Source: an uncultured Clostridia bacterium | Lineage (GTDB): Bacteria; Bacillota; Clostridia; Oscillospirales; Ruminococcaceae | DNA length: 64,000 nt | Assembly (NCBI GenBank): GCA_947627875.1 | Contig: CANQXS010000012.1 | Coordinates: 1-64,000 of the forward strand | Direction: 5' to 3' | Shown here: one piece after another, positions 1-7,878 of the stretch | How the letters are laid out: every line of letters begins with the position of its first letter | How positions within the stretch are numbered: the stretch's first letter is position 1 | Notes under the pieces: model-generated | Database searches by the model: none | What the model was told of the DNA's origin: nothing | The model's input: only the letters and a program-made list of their open reading frames with translations | Position numbers and translations under genes: made by a program

Positions 1-427
1 ATTGAAATATTTTACCGATTCGTAGGCAAAATTGATTAAAACACAAACCGGCGTCTTTAAGTTTGTTAAACGGGGGACTTCACCCTACCCCCTGGTCGTT
101 CACCGTTCGGCGAACGACACGACCCCTCCCCTCGAGGGGAGGGGTAATGGGGCTCCTCGAAAGAACTTTCGAGGGCAGGAATTCGGTGCGGCTCTTTCGG
201 GCGCGTATGCGCATCGCCGCGCCGTTTCCCTTTGCGACCTTTGCGGCAAAAGCCTTTAGCAGGCGCGGCTACTGACTGCGTTTCAAGGGGAGAGCCCCGA
301 GAGGGGGAAATCGCAATCCCCCTCTCGGGCGTGCTCTTTTCGCTTCACTTTTCTGCACGAGCAGAAAAGTGATGGAGCCCTCCCCCAACGGGGGAGGGAG
401 GAGAGGGAGGGGGTATTAAAGCAAAAT
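1..427. other. Intergenic region downstream of serS, repeat-rich
   Basis: No credible gene is seen. The stretch holds a truncated REP1 element (about 69-177). Further right are a strong hairpin with arms near 347-371 (CACTTTTCTGC / GCAGAAAAGTG) and a purine-rich tract near 375-412. Short open frames here are by-products of the repeats. No clean U-run terminator for serS is visible. Confidence 0.7.
69..177 (-). repeat. REP1 copy A (truncated)
   Basis: This copy shares the palindrome CCCCTCCCCTCGAGGGGAGG and the GTCGTTC...GAACGAC hairpin with four other copies in the window. It lies in the same orientation as copy D and ends in the same CTCCTCGAAAGAACTTTCG tail. The third hairpin (CCCTCTTCCTCTC/GAGAGG type) seen in copies B-E is missing. 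Confidence 0.85.
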
Positions 428-1711
428 TTACTTCTTTTCTATCTTCTCCATCCCTCCGACATAAGGTCTAAGCGCGGCGGGGATATTAACGCTGCCGTCG
501 GCGTTGAGGTTGTTCTCGAGCAGAGCGATGAGCATTCTCGGCGGTGCGACGACGGTGTTGTTGAGGGTATGGGCGAAATATTTGCCGTTGGCGCCGTTTA
601 CCCTTATCTTAAGGCGCCTTGCCTGTGCGTCGGAGAGGTTCGAGCAGGAGCCGACCTCGAAGTATTTCTTCTGCCTCGGGCTCCACGCCTCAACGTCGAC
701 CGACTTCACCTTGAGGTCGGCGAGGTCTCCGGAGCAGCATTCGAGCGTGCGGACGGGGATATCGAGCGTGCGGAAGAAGTCGACGGTGTTCTGCAAAAGC
801 TTCCAGAACCATTCGCGGCTCTCCTCGGGCTTGCAGACTACTATCATCTCCTGCTTTTCAAACTGGTGAATTCTGTAAACTCCGCGCTCCTCTATTCCGT
901 GGGCGCCCTTTTCCTTGCGGAAACAGGGCGAATAGCTCGTTAAGGTTATCGGCAGGCTCTCCTCGGGGACTATCTGGTCGATAAAGCGCCCTATCATCGA
1001 GTGCTCGCTGGTGCCGATGAGATAGAGGTCCTCGCCCTCGATCTTATACATCATAGCGTCCATCTCGGCGAAGCTCATAACGCCTTTCGCGACGTCGGAG
1101 CGTATCATAAACGGCGGAACGACGTAGGTAAAGCCCCTGCCTATCATAAAGTCGCGGGCATAGCTCAGAATCGCGGAATGCACCCTCGCGATGTCTCCCA
1201 TAAGATAGTAGAAACCGTTGCCCGCCACCCTGCGGGCGCCGTCGAGGTCGATACCCGAGAGGTTTTCCATAATTTCGGTGTGGTAAGGGACCTCGAAGTC
1301 GGGGACCTTGGGCTCGCCGAAGCGCTTTAGCTCGACGTTTTCCGAATCGTCCTTTCCTATCGGAACGTCGGCGTCGATGATGTTGGGTATCACCATCATA
1401 ATGTCGGTGACCTTTTTTTGGAGCTCCTCCTCTAACTTTTCGAGCTCTTCAAGGCGCTTGGCGCTCTCGGCGACCTGCTTCTTAACCTGCTCAGCCTCTT
1501 CCTTCTGACCCTTCGCCATAAGCCCGCCTATCTGCTTCGAAAGGCGGTTGCGGTCCGCCCTTAAGCCGTCCGCCTCGGTTATCGCGGCGCGGTACTGCTT
1601 ATCGAGCTCGATAACTTCGTCGACGAGCGGGAGCTTTTTATCCTGAAATTTCTTTCTGATGTTTTCCTTTACCGCCTCGGGGTTCTCCCTGAGGAATCTG
1701 ATGTCTATCAT
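428..1711 (-). CDS. serS: Seryl-tRNA synthetase
   Basis: This enzyme charges tRNA-Ser (and tRNA-Sec if present) with serine in the cytosol. The 427-residue length is normal for the family. Residues about 30-105 are the charged antiparallel coiled-coil tRNA-binding arm, and the class II catalytic core follows. Motif 2 contains FRKEKGAHG and the substrate loop reads EVGSCSNLSDAQARR. Motif 3 (NNTVVAPPRMLIALLEN) departs from the more common GRTL version but keeps the Arg. The start has a good AAGGAAG ribosome site. It lies 19 bases after parB and is probably the last gene of a parA-parB-serS unit. No T-box leader fits in that gap. Confidence 0.96.
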   Translation of the reverse strand: MIDIRFLRENPEAVKENIRKKFQDKKLPLVDEVIELDKQYRAAITEADGLRADRNRLSKQIGGLMAKGQKEEAEQVKKQVAESAKRLEELEKLEEELQKKVTDIMMVIPNIIDADVPIGKDDSENVELKRFGEPKVPDFEVPYHTEIMENLSGIDLDGARRVAGNGFYYLMGDIARVHSAILSYARDFMIGRGFTYVVPPFMIRSDVAKGVMSFAEMDAMMYKIEGEDLYLIGTSEHSMIGRFIDQIVPEESLPITLTSYSPCFRKEKGAHGIEERGVYRIHQFEKQEMIVVCKPEESREWFWKLLQNTVDFFRTLDIPVRTLECCSGDLADLKVKSVDVEAWSPRQKKYFEVGSCSNLSDAQARRLKIRVNGANGKYFAHTLNNTVVAPPRMLIALLENNLNADGSVNIPAALRPYVGGMEKIEKK

Positions 1712-1730
1712 TTTCTTTCTTCCTTTCTTC

Positions 1731-2585
1731 TTAATCGGCGCGGAGCTTTTCCAACATACGCGCGATAGCCATAAGGTCGTCGCGGTCGTAAAATTCCACC
1801 GAAATGGTTCCCCCGCCGTTTTTTGTCTCTTTAACGGTGCATACTCTGCCCGCGGTCTCTTTGAGCGCCAGCTCTACCTCGTGATAGATGCTCTCGCGGC
1901 GCTTCGGGGCTGGCTTTTTCTTCTCCGAAGCCGCTTTTTTGGCAAGCTCCTCGGTCTGCCTTACCGAAAGGTCCTCGCGGCGTATCCTCCTTGCGAGCTC
2001 GGCTCTGAGCTCGGTATCTTCAACCGAAAGCAGCGCCCTTGCGTGCCCCGAGGATATTTCGCCCTTTCTTACAAGCTCCATGGTCGGCGCGTCGAGGTTT
2101 AAAAGCCTCAGAGAATTGGCTATCGCTGAGCGCGACTTGCCTATTACCTTCGATATTTCCTCCTGAGTGGCTCCGGTCTCCTCCATAAGCGAGCGGTAGC
2201 CCATCGCCTCTTCTATCGGGTTCAGGTCCTCGCGCTGAAGGTTCTCGACAAGCGCAAGCTGAGCGCTCTCGGCGTCGGTGAGCTCTTTGATGTATACCGG
2301 CATCTCGTCGAGACCGGCGAGCCTTGCCGCTCTGTAGCGCCTTTCTCCCGCAACTATCTGATATCCGCCTGCGGGCAGCGGGCGAACGAGTATGGGCTGT
2401 AAAACTCCGTGCTGTTTTACGGAATCGGTAAGCGCTTCGAGCGCCTTGTCGTCAAAATCGCGCCTCGGCTGCCCTTTGTTGGGCGTTATTTCGGTTATGC
2501 GAAGCGTCTGCGGGCGGAGTTCGCCCGAAACGTTTTCCGAAAACAGCGCCTCCATTCCCATTCCGAGGGTCTTTGATCTTGCCAT
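1731..2585 (-). CDS. parB: Chromosome partitioning protein ParB (Spo0J)
   Basis: ParB is a CTP-dependent DNA clamp that loads at parS sites near oriC, recruits SMC and stimulates ParA ATPase. The 284-residue protein has the N-terminal ParB/Srx fold with the CTP-binding GERRYRAARLAG motif. A helix-turn-helix follows (EEISKVIGKSRSAIANSLRLL region), then a Lys/Glu-rich linker and a C-terminal dimer segment. The start is preceded by GGAGGTGG. It lies 30 bases after parA in the same transcription direction. A second ParB-fold protein (noc) is encoded just beyond parA; this copy is called ParB because it is paired with parA. Confidence 0.95.
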   Translation of the reverse strand: MARSKTLGMGMEALFSENVSGELRPQTLRITEITPNKGQPRRDFDDKALEALTDSVKQHGVLQPILVRPLPAGGYQIVAGERRYRAARLAGLDEMPVYIKELTDAESAQLALVENLQREDLNPIEEAMGYRSLMEETGATQEEISKVIGKSRSAIANSLRLLNLDAPTMELVRKGEISSGHARALLSVEDTELRAELARRIRREDLSVRQTEELAKKAASEKKKPAPKRRESIYHEVELALKETAGRVCTVKETKNGGGTISVEFYDRDDLMAIARMLEKLRAD

Positions 2586-2615
2586 TGGTCCACCTCCTGT
2601 TATAGTTAATCTGAT

Positions 2616-3395
2616 TTACTTTTTGCCTCTCGCCTTTATCCTTTGCAGAAACTCCACGCAAAAGCTTTCATAAGCCTCTGCCCCGCGCGACGAGCGGTCG
2701 TAATACATTATCGGCTTGCCGTGGCTCGGAGCCTCCGAAAGCGCGATATTGCGCGGTATAACGGTCTCGTAAACGTCGTTTGGGAAGTATTTTTTCACCT
2801 CGTTTACGACCTGCGCCGTGAGGTTGTATCTGCCGACATACATCGTAAATAATATGCCCTCGATATACATTCTCGAATTGTAGCCGTCCTTTATCCTCTT
2901 AATCGTGTCCATAAGCTGAACGAGCCCCTCGAGCGAATAAAACTCACACTGAATGGGTATCAGCACGGAATCGCAGGCGGTAAGCGCGTTGAGAGTTATA
3001 AGGCTCAGCGACGGCGGGCAGTCGATAAGAATGTAATCGTAGCGGTCTTTTACCGACAAAAGCTGCATTTTGAGCCTCATCAGGCGGTTTTCGATGTTGG
3101 CAAGCTCTATTTCGGCTCCGGCGAGCTTTTGCGCCGACGATATGAGCGATATCCCCTTGAAAGCCGTCGGAACTATGGCGTCGGAAGCCCTGCAAGCCCC
3201 GATTATAACCTCGTAAACCGTCTTGGTTATAGTGCGCTTTCTTACTCCGAGACCAGTAGTCGTGTTTCCCTGCGCGTCAATGTCCACGACCAGAACATTT
3301 TTGCCCTTTCCGCCAAGAGCAGCCGCAAGATTCACAACGGTTGTTGACTTGCCGACGCCGCCCTTCTGGTTGGAAACGGCGATTATCCTTCCCAT
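2616..3395 (-). CDS. parA: Chromosome partitioning ATPase ParA (Soj)
   Basis: This is a deviant-Walker-A ATPase that works with ParB in origin segregation and, in Bacillus, controls DnaA. I place the start at MGRIIAVSNQKGG because a GGAGG ribosome site lies about 8 bases upstream. The frame is open for 26 more codons, but these lack family similarity. The product is 259 residues, typical of Soj. Visible motifs are KGGVGKST (residues 11-18), DIDAQGNTT and the ILIDCPPSLSLIT Walker B region. A promoter and a parS-like site lie directly upstream. Confidence 0.96.
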   Translation of the reverse strand: MGRIIAVSNQKGGVGKSTTVVNLAAALGGKGKNVLVVDIDAQGNTTTGLGVRKRTITKTVYEVIIGACRASDAIVPTAFKGISLISSAQKLAGAEIELANIENRLMRLKMQLLSVKDRYDYILIDCPPSLSLITLNALTACDSVLIPIQCEFYSLEGLVQLMDTIKRIKDGYNSRMYIEGILFTMYVGRYNLTAQVVNEVKKYFPNDVYETVIPRNIALSEAPSHGKPIMYYDRSSRGAEAYESFCVEFLQRIKARGKK

Positions 3396-3432
3396 TTCCC
3401 GACCTCCTTGACACAGATTTTCGATTATATCA

Positions 3433-3460
3433 AGTATAGCATATTTTCCGAGGATTTCAA
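3433..3460 (-). promoter_or_regulatory. parA promoter
   Basis: On the minus strand, TTGAAA and TATACT are separated by 16 bases, roughly 40 bases upstream of the parA start. The parS-like site lies just upstream of the -35, so ParB or Noc bound there could affect this promoter (inference). Confidence 0.65.
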
Positions 3461-3479
3461 GGGGGCAGGGCAAATTTTT

Positions 3480-3495
3480 TGTTTCACGTTAAACA
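3480..3495. promoter_or_regulatory. parS-like ParB-binding site
   Basis: The 16-mer TGTTTCACGTTAAACA differs at one position from the widely conserved parS consensus TGTTTCACGTGAAACA. It lies between parA and noc, close to oriC, where Firmicute parS sites cluster. Confidence 0.8.
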
Positions 3496-3517
3496 AAAGC
3501 GCCGGCTTATCCGGCGC
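3488..3517 (-). terminator. noc terminator
   Basis: On the minus strand, GCGCCGG-ATAAG-CCGGCGC is followed by TTTTGTTT. The T-run is the edge of the parS-like site, so the two elements overlap. Confidence 0.8.
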
Positions 3518-3572
3518 AAGTGTCTGTTTATGTTTCGGGTGCGTATACCTCTGCAAAATGCATGTCGGGTCA

Positions 3573-4385
3573 TTACTTATTCAGCGGGACGCGGATATGG
3601 TACTCCAAAAAGTCCTCCGACTGCTTTTTATCGACATTTACATCGACGCCGGCAATCTGCATCGTCTCGACCGCCTTGTTCACTGTGTTCATAAACAGCC
3701 GAAGGTCACGGAAAATGGCGCTCCCCTTGCGGATACGCTCCTTGTATTTATCGTACTCGATCATCGAGTCGATTAGGCGCTCGGTGCTTTCGACGTTGAG
3801 CTTTCGCCTCCCCGCCTGATTTATCACCGAAATGCGCTTTTCGGGGTCGTCGAGCCTCAAAAGCGTTCGAGCGTGGCGCTCGGTAAGTCCGTATTCCGTT
3901 ATCAGGCGGCGCTCGTCGGCGCTGAGCTTTCTGAGGCGGAGTTTATTCGCGAGGGTCGACTGTGCATAGCCGAGCCGAAGCGCCGCGTCCTCCTGAGTCA
4001 TTCCGTAAAAGTCGATGAGCCGAGCTATGGCGTCCGCCTCTTCGAAAAAGCCGAGGTCTTTGCGCTGAATGTTTTCGACGAGCGACATCAGTGCCGAGTT
4101 GCGGTCCGACATTTCGGAAACGATGCAGGGGACAGCCTCTAAACCCGCTAAAATGGCCGCTCTGAGCCGCCTTTCTCCCGCGATGAGCTCGTAGCCGTCG
4201 CCCGCTTTTCGGACCGACAGCGGCTGAAGGATGCCGTCGGTTTTTATGCTCGCGGCGAGGCTCATCAGCTCGCTCCTGTCGAACTCCTGCCGCGGCTGGT
4301 AGGGGTTCGGGGCTATTTGCTCGCAGGGTATTTCGACGACCTTCGCGACGGTTTTTTCGCGCTTCTGCTGAAAAATCACTGCCAT
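3573..4385 (-). CDS. noc: Nucleoid occlusion protein Noc (ParB family)
   Basis: Noc is a ParB paralogue that binds its own sites and blocks division over the nucleoid in Firmicutes. I choose the start MAVIFQQKREK, which has an AAGGAAG ribosome site, over an upstream in-frame ATG that has none. The product is 270 residues. It has the CTP-binding GERRLRAA motif and a helix-turn-helix around AALRLGYAQSTLANKLRL. The C-terminal segment (RLFMNTVNKAVETMQIAGV) resembles Noc and ParB dimer regions. Placement next to rsmG, apart from parAB, matches Noc synteny in Bacillus. Assignment as Noc rather than a second ParB rests on position, not on recognition residues. Confidence 0.88.
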   Translation of the reverse strand: MAVIFQQKREKTVAKVVEIPCEQIAPNPYQPRQEFDRSELMSLAASIKTDGILQPLSVRKAGDGYELIAGERRLRAAILAGLEAVPCIVSEMSDRNSALMSLVENIQRKDLGFFEEADAIARLIDFYGMTQEDAALRLGYAQSTLANKLRLRKLSADERRLITEYGLTERHARTLLRLDDPEKRISVINQAGRRKLNVESTERLIDSMIEYDKYKERIRKGSAIFRDLRLFMNTVNKAVETMQIAGVDVNVDKKQSEDFLEYHIRVPLNK

Positions 4386-4471
4386 AATTTTCACTTCCTT
4401 TGTAAAAATCATAGCACGCTTTTCCTGATATTTCCAGAGGAAAATTTCGGCGTTGTTCTGCGTTTTTCCGT

Positions 4472-4506
4472 CAAAAAACAGCCCGAACGGCAGAAAGCGT
4501 CGGGCT
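4472..4506 (-). terminator. rsmG terminator
   Basis: On the minus strand, AGCCCGA and TCGGGCT arms flank a 13-base loop and are followed by GTTTTTTG. It lies between the rsmG end and noc and should isolate noc from the upstream operon. Confidence 0.75.
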
Positions 4507-4621
4507 TCGGCAGGGATTTACGGGGATTTTGGTCAAATTTGGGCGAAAATTTCGCGCCTTGACCGCGCCGCAAAGGATTTGCGCTCCGAATCAACTTTGT
4601 GAAAAACCATCCGTACTGCGG

Positions 4622-4714
4622 GGCAAAATCCCGAAACCGCCTGCGGTTTCGCCCCGCCGTCTTTGGCGGCGGTGGCGCTGCGGCGCCCGCCAGGGCGCCG
4701 CGCGGGATTTTGCC
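4622..4714. repeat. Cloverleaf-like palindrome, copy 1
   Basis: Outer arms GGCAAAATCCCG (4622-4633) and CGGGATTTTGCC (4703-4714) are perfect complements. They enclose further hairpins including GAAACCGCCTGCGGTTTC and CCGCCGTCTTTGGCGGCGG. The element occupies the gap downstream of rsmG, and three similar elements occur elsewhere in the window. Confidence 0.8.
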
Positions 4715-4740
4715 TCAGGGCAGGAGGGGCGGCGCGGGGA

Positions 4741-5454
4741 TCAGAGCGGCTTCGACTTGATTTTGCTCTGCTGCCTCGGGTACGCCTTGGGCGTGGGCGC
4801 GAATTTGCGGATAACGATAAGCGTGCGGCGGTCGCCGCAGGGCAGCGAGTATTCCTCAACGCTCTCGGTTTTTCCGCCGAGGGTTTTGATTGCGGTGTAG
4901 GCTTCGCGCAGCTCGGCGGCGCAGTCGCCGCCTTTGAGGGCGAGGAAAGCTCCTCCGACCTTTACAAGCGGCAGGCAGTATTCGCAGAGCGTCGACAGTC
5001 TGCTGACTGCCCGCGCCGCGGCGATGTCGAAGCTCTCGCGGAGGTCTCCCCTGCCGGCGTCTTCTGCGCGGAGGTGCAGGCATTCGGCGCTGATTCCGAG
5101 GGCGGAACAGACTTCCTTAAGAAAACCTACGCGCTTATTAAGGCTGTCGATAAGCGTGAAGCGCAGGTCGGGGCACAAAATCGCGATCGGCAGGCTTGGA
5201 AAGCCCGCGCCCGCGCCGACATCAACAAAACTCGCGTTCTCTGGTATGTCGAACAGCTTCAGCGTCAGGCAGCTGTCTAAAAAATGCTTTTCCGCGACTT
5301 CAGCGGGCTCGGTTATCGCGGTAAGGTTCATGACTGCGTTTTTTTCTGCGAGGAGCCGCGCATAGAGCTCGAACCTGCGATATTCCTCGTCGCCGACGGT
5401 TAATCCCGCCGAGGCGAAAAGCCCGACAAAGTCCTCTTTAGAAATAAGCGTAAT
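4741..5454 (-). CDS. rsmG: 16S rRNA (guanine527-N7)-methyltransferase RsmG
   Basis: RsmG methylates G527 of 16S rRNA using SAM. The Rossmann SAM loop reads VDVGAGAGFPSLPIAI, preceded by the family signature NLTAITEPAEVAEKHFLDS. The first in-frame ATG (at 5331) starts inside that signature and would give only 196 residues. Upstream the frame stays open and encodes a typical N-terminal helix (EYRRFELYARLLAEKN). No ATG, GTG or TTG lies between it and the stop at 5467-5469. An ATT codon at 5452-5454 follows GAGGAGG by five bases. Starting there gives 237 residues, the normal family length, so I annotate an AUU start; an assembly error is the alternative. It follows mnmG in the same direction. Confidence 0.85.
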   Translation of the reverse strand: MTLISKEDFVGLFASAGLTVGDEEYRRFELYARLLAEKNAVMNLTAITEPAEVAEKHFLDSCLTLKLFDIPENASFVDVGAGAGFPSLPIAILCPDLRFTLIDSLNKRVGFLKEVCSALGISAECLHLRAEDAGRGDLRESFDIAAARAVSRLSTLCEYCLPLVKVGGAFLALKGGDCAAELREAYTAIKTLGGKTESVEEYSLPCGDRRTLIVIRKFAPTPKAYPRQQSKIKSKPL

Positions 5455-5549
5455 AGCCGCCTCCTCTTACGTTAGCTCCTCGGCACCGCATTGGCGCCGC
5501 GTTCCTCGGTGAAAATTCGCTCAGAATCTGTTTATTTGAGCGCAACTGC

Positions 5550-5621
5550 GGCGCAGCCCACCGCGCGGCACGCGCGAGTGCGCTTCGCGCACAGCCGCCT
5601 TACGGCGGCTCGGGCTGCGCC
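5550..5621. repeat. Cloverleaf-like palindrome, copy 2
   Basis: Outer arms GGCGCAGCCC (5550-5559) and GGGCTGCGCC (5612-5621) enclose a GCGCG-rich hairpin, GTGCGCTTCGCGCAC and GCCGCCTTACGGCGGC. It lies in the 180-base gap between mnmG and rsmG. Confidence 0.8.
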
Positions 5622-5651
5622 CCGCCAAGGAGCAAAACCCCTGCGCGGCGC

Positions 5652-7532
5652 CTATTTGCCCTGCCTTTTTTGCTGCTCAAGGTAGATCAGCAGCACCGAT
5701 ATGTCCGCAGGATTTACCCCCGATATCCTCGAGGCTTGCCCGATGCTCCGCGGTCTCACCTTTTCGAGCTTCTCCGCCGCCTCGAGCCTTAAGCCGCGAA
5801 TCTCGCGATAATCAATGCCTTCGGGCAAAAGCCTGCCTTCCAGCTTCTGCATCTTCTCGACCTGTTCGAGCTGCAATTTTATGTAGCCCTCGTATTTTAT
5901 CCGTATCTCCGCCTGCTCGGCAACCTCTCGCGGAAGCTGCGGGCGCTCGGCGTCGAACGGCGCGAGCCCCTCATAGGTTATCTGCGGGCGCTTTAAAAGC
6001 TTCGCGATCGGCGTGCTCTCGGTTATCGGCGATGTTTCACATGAAACAAAATACTCCGCGAGCCCGTCCGAGGGGGGCAGCTTGGTCTCCTCAAGCCGCT
6101 TCATTTCGGCGTCTATAGCCTCAAGCTTTCTCAAAAGCCGCTCATACCGTTCCTTCGGGACCAGCCCGACGCGGTACCCGAGAGGCGTTAGCCTCTCGTC
6201 GGCGTTGTCTTCTCTGAGGAGGAGCCGATATTCGCTCCTTGAAGTCATCATTCTGTAGGGGTCCTTAACTCCCTTTGTAACGAGGTCGTCGATGAGCGTG
6301 CCGATATACGAGTCTGTTCTGTCGAGGACAAGCGGCTCTTTTTCCAGAATTTTCAAGCTTGCGTTTATCCCAGCGACAAGCCCCTGTGCCGCCGCCTCCT
6401 CATAGCCCGAAGTTCCGTTAAACTGCCCCGCGCCGTAAAGCCCGGGTACAGCCTTGAATTCAAGCGTAGGCAGGAGCTCGAGCGAGTCGCAGCAGTCATA
6501 TTCAATAGCATAGGCGTTGCGCATTATCTCAACGTTTTCAAGCCCCTCTATCGTCCGCAGGAACTTCAACTGAACGTCGACGGGCAGCGAGCTCGACATT
6601 CCCTGCAAATAATACTCCTCGGTGTCGAGCCCCATCGGCTCGATAAATAGCTGATGCCGCGGCTTTTCCGAAAAGCGCACGACTTTGTCCTCTATAGAAG
6701 GACAGTACCGCGGTCCTACCCCCTCGATTCGTCCCGAAAACAGCGGCGAGCGGTCGAGATTGTCGAGGATAACGCGGTGGGTCTCGGCGTTGGTATAGCT
6801 GATATAGCAGGAAACGCGGTTTTCGAGCTTTCCCTCGGTCTCGAAGGAAAAAGGCGAGATGTCCTCGTCGCCGTCCTGCCGCTCTAACTTTGAAAAGTCG
6901 ATGCTGCGCTTGTGGACTCTCGCGGGGGTCCCCGTTTTGAAGCGCCGAAGGGTTATGCCGAGGGCTCTCAGACTGTCGGAAAGTCCCGTCGAGGGCAGAG
7001 TTGCGTCGGGACCGCTCTCATAAGATACCTCGCCGACGTAAACCTTCCCTTTCAGATAGGTCCCCGTGCAGATTATCGCGGCTTTAACGTCATACCTCGC
7101 GCCGAGCTTGGTCTCAACGTAAGAGACCGCCCCGCTTTCGTCGACGCCGATCTTTGTGACCTCGCCCTGCTTTATATCGAGGTTCGGCTCCTCCTCCAAA
7201 ACGTGTTTCATATATGCGTGATATTTCACGCGGTCAGCCTGAACGCGGTGGCTGTGGACTGCCGGACCCTTTCCGAGGTTCAGGATACGGCTCTGCAAAA
7301 AGGTCGCGTCGGCAGCCTTCGCCATCTCCCCGCCGAGGGCGTCTATTTCACGGACAAGATGCCCCTTTGCGGTCCCCCCGATAGAGGGGTTGCAGGGCAT
7401 ATTCGCGATGCTGTCGAGGCTTATCGTGAACAGCACCGCCTTAAGCCCGAGCCGCGCGGCGGCAAGAGCCGCTTCTACTCCCGCGTGTCCCGCCCCGACG
7501 ACGGCAACGTCATAGCTTCCTATATAAGGCAT
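5652..7532 (-). CDS. mnmG: tRNA U34 carboxymethylaminomethyl synthesis protein MnmG
   Basis: MnmG (GidA) is the FAD-dependent partner of MnmE that installs cmnm5 at wobble U34 of tRNA. The 626-residue length is typical. The N-terminal FAD loop reads [19 protein letters not shown], followed by the conserved [21 protein letters not shown] region. Mid-protein segments [16 protein letters not shown] and [17 protein letters not shown] are also conserved, as is the C-terminal [19 protein letters not shown]. An AAGGAG site lies just upstream of the start. A small uncharacterised gene separates it from mnmE by a few bases on each side. A parS-like site sits inside the coding region. Confidence 0.97.
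   Translation of the reverse strand: MPYIGSYDVAVVGAGHAGVEAALAAARLGLKAVLFTISLDSIANMPCNPSIGGTAKGHLVREIDALGGEMAKAADATFLQSRILNLGKGPAVHSHRVQADRVKYHAYMKHVLEEEPNLDIKQGEVTKIGVDESGAVSYVETKLGARYDVKAAIICTGTYLKGKVYVGEVSYESGPDATLPSTGLSDSLRALGITLRRFKTGTPARVHKRSIDFSKLERQDGDEDISPFSFETEGKLENRVSCYISYTNAETHRVILDNLDRSPLFSGRIEGVGPRYCPSIEDKVVRFSEKPRHQLFIEPMGLDTEEYYLQGMSSSLPVDVQLKFLRTIEGLENVEIMRNAYAIEYDCCDSLELLPTLEFKAVPGLYGAGQFNGTSGYEEAAAQGLVAGINASLKILEKEPLVLDRTDSYIGTLIDDLVTKGVKDPYRMMTSRSEYRLLLREDNADERLTPLGYRVGLVPKERYERLLRKLEAIDAEMKRLEETKLPPSDGLAEYFVSCETSPITESTPIAKLLKRPQITYEGLAPFDAERPQLPREVAEQAEIRIKYEGYIKLQLEQVEKMQKLEGRLLPEGIDYREIRGLRLEAAEKLEKVRPRSIGQASRISGVNPADISVLLIYLEQQKRQGK
6033..6048. promoter_or_regulatory. 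parS-like ParB-binding site inside mnmG
   Basis: TGTTTCACATGAAACA differs by one base from the parS consensus. It sits within mnmG about 6.8 kb from dnaA, on the side of oriC where ParB sites are usual. Confidence 0.75.
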
Positions 7533-7538
7533 ATCAAT

Positions 7539-7874
7539 TCACTCCTTAAAGAGCGTTTTTCGCGGAACGGTGTCGGAAAGCACCTTTTCCGTCAAAGCGC
7601 CGGCTGCGTTCCTGAGGATTATCTTCGCTCCGAAGTTTTCGGGGTTTCGGCGAACGAGGTCGAGCCGAAAATCCATCGAGGGCAGGTCGAAAGCGCCGCC
7701 GTGCCAAACGCAGAGTATGCACTTTACGGCGGTCTGCCCGATTTTATCAAGCAGCTCCTGCTCGTTCGTTCCGGCAAGAGTTTTTCCGCCGTCGAGCGCA
7801 ACGGCGACATACTGCCGCGCCTCTTTTTCTTTCAGGCGTTCGATCGCCCAATAAAGCCCGTCGTAATTTTCCAT
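7539..7874 (-). CDS. Uncharacterised 111-residue protein between mnmE and mnmG
   Basis: I do not recognise this family. The protein is soluble with no signal peptide or membrane segment. It begins MENYDGLYWAIERLKEKEA, has a central CILCVWHGGAFDLPSMDF stretch with two Cys and one His, and ends with a basic tail. It starts 4 bases after the mnmE stop and ends 6 bases before mnmG, so it is translated in the same operon. Codon and base use look like its neighbours. The mnmE-mnmG pair is normally adjacent in Firmicutes, so this is an insertion into a conserved operon. A role linked to tRNA modification is only an inference from position. Confidence 0.7.
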   Translation of the reverse strand: MENYDGLYWAIERLKEKEARQYVAVALDGGKTLAGTNEQELLDKIGQTAVKCILCVWHGGAFDLPSMDFRLDLVRRNPENFGAKIILRNAAGALTEKVLSDTVPRKTLFKE

Positions 7875-7878
7875 AATG

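Noticed and set aside
32..275. Two short frames near the left edge
   Set aside because: They are translations of REP1 copy A. Similar peptides occur wherever this repeat is found (for example 14100-14360 and 28307-28525).
1712..1730. T-box leader for serS
   Set aside because: Only 19 bases separate serS from parB, so there is no room for a T-box.
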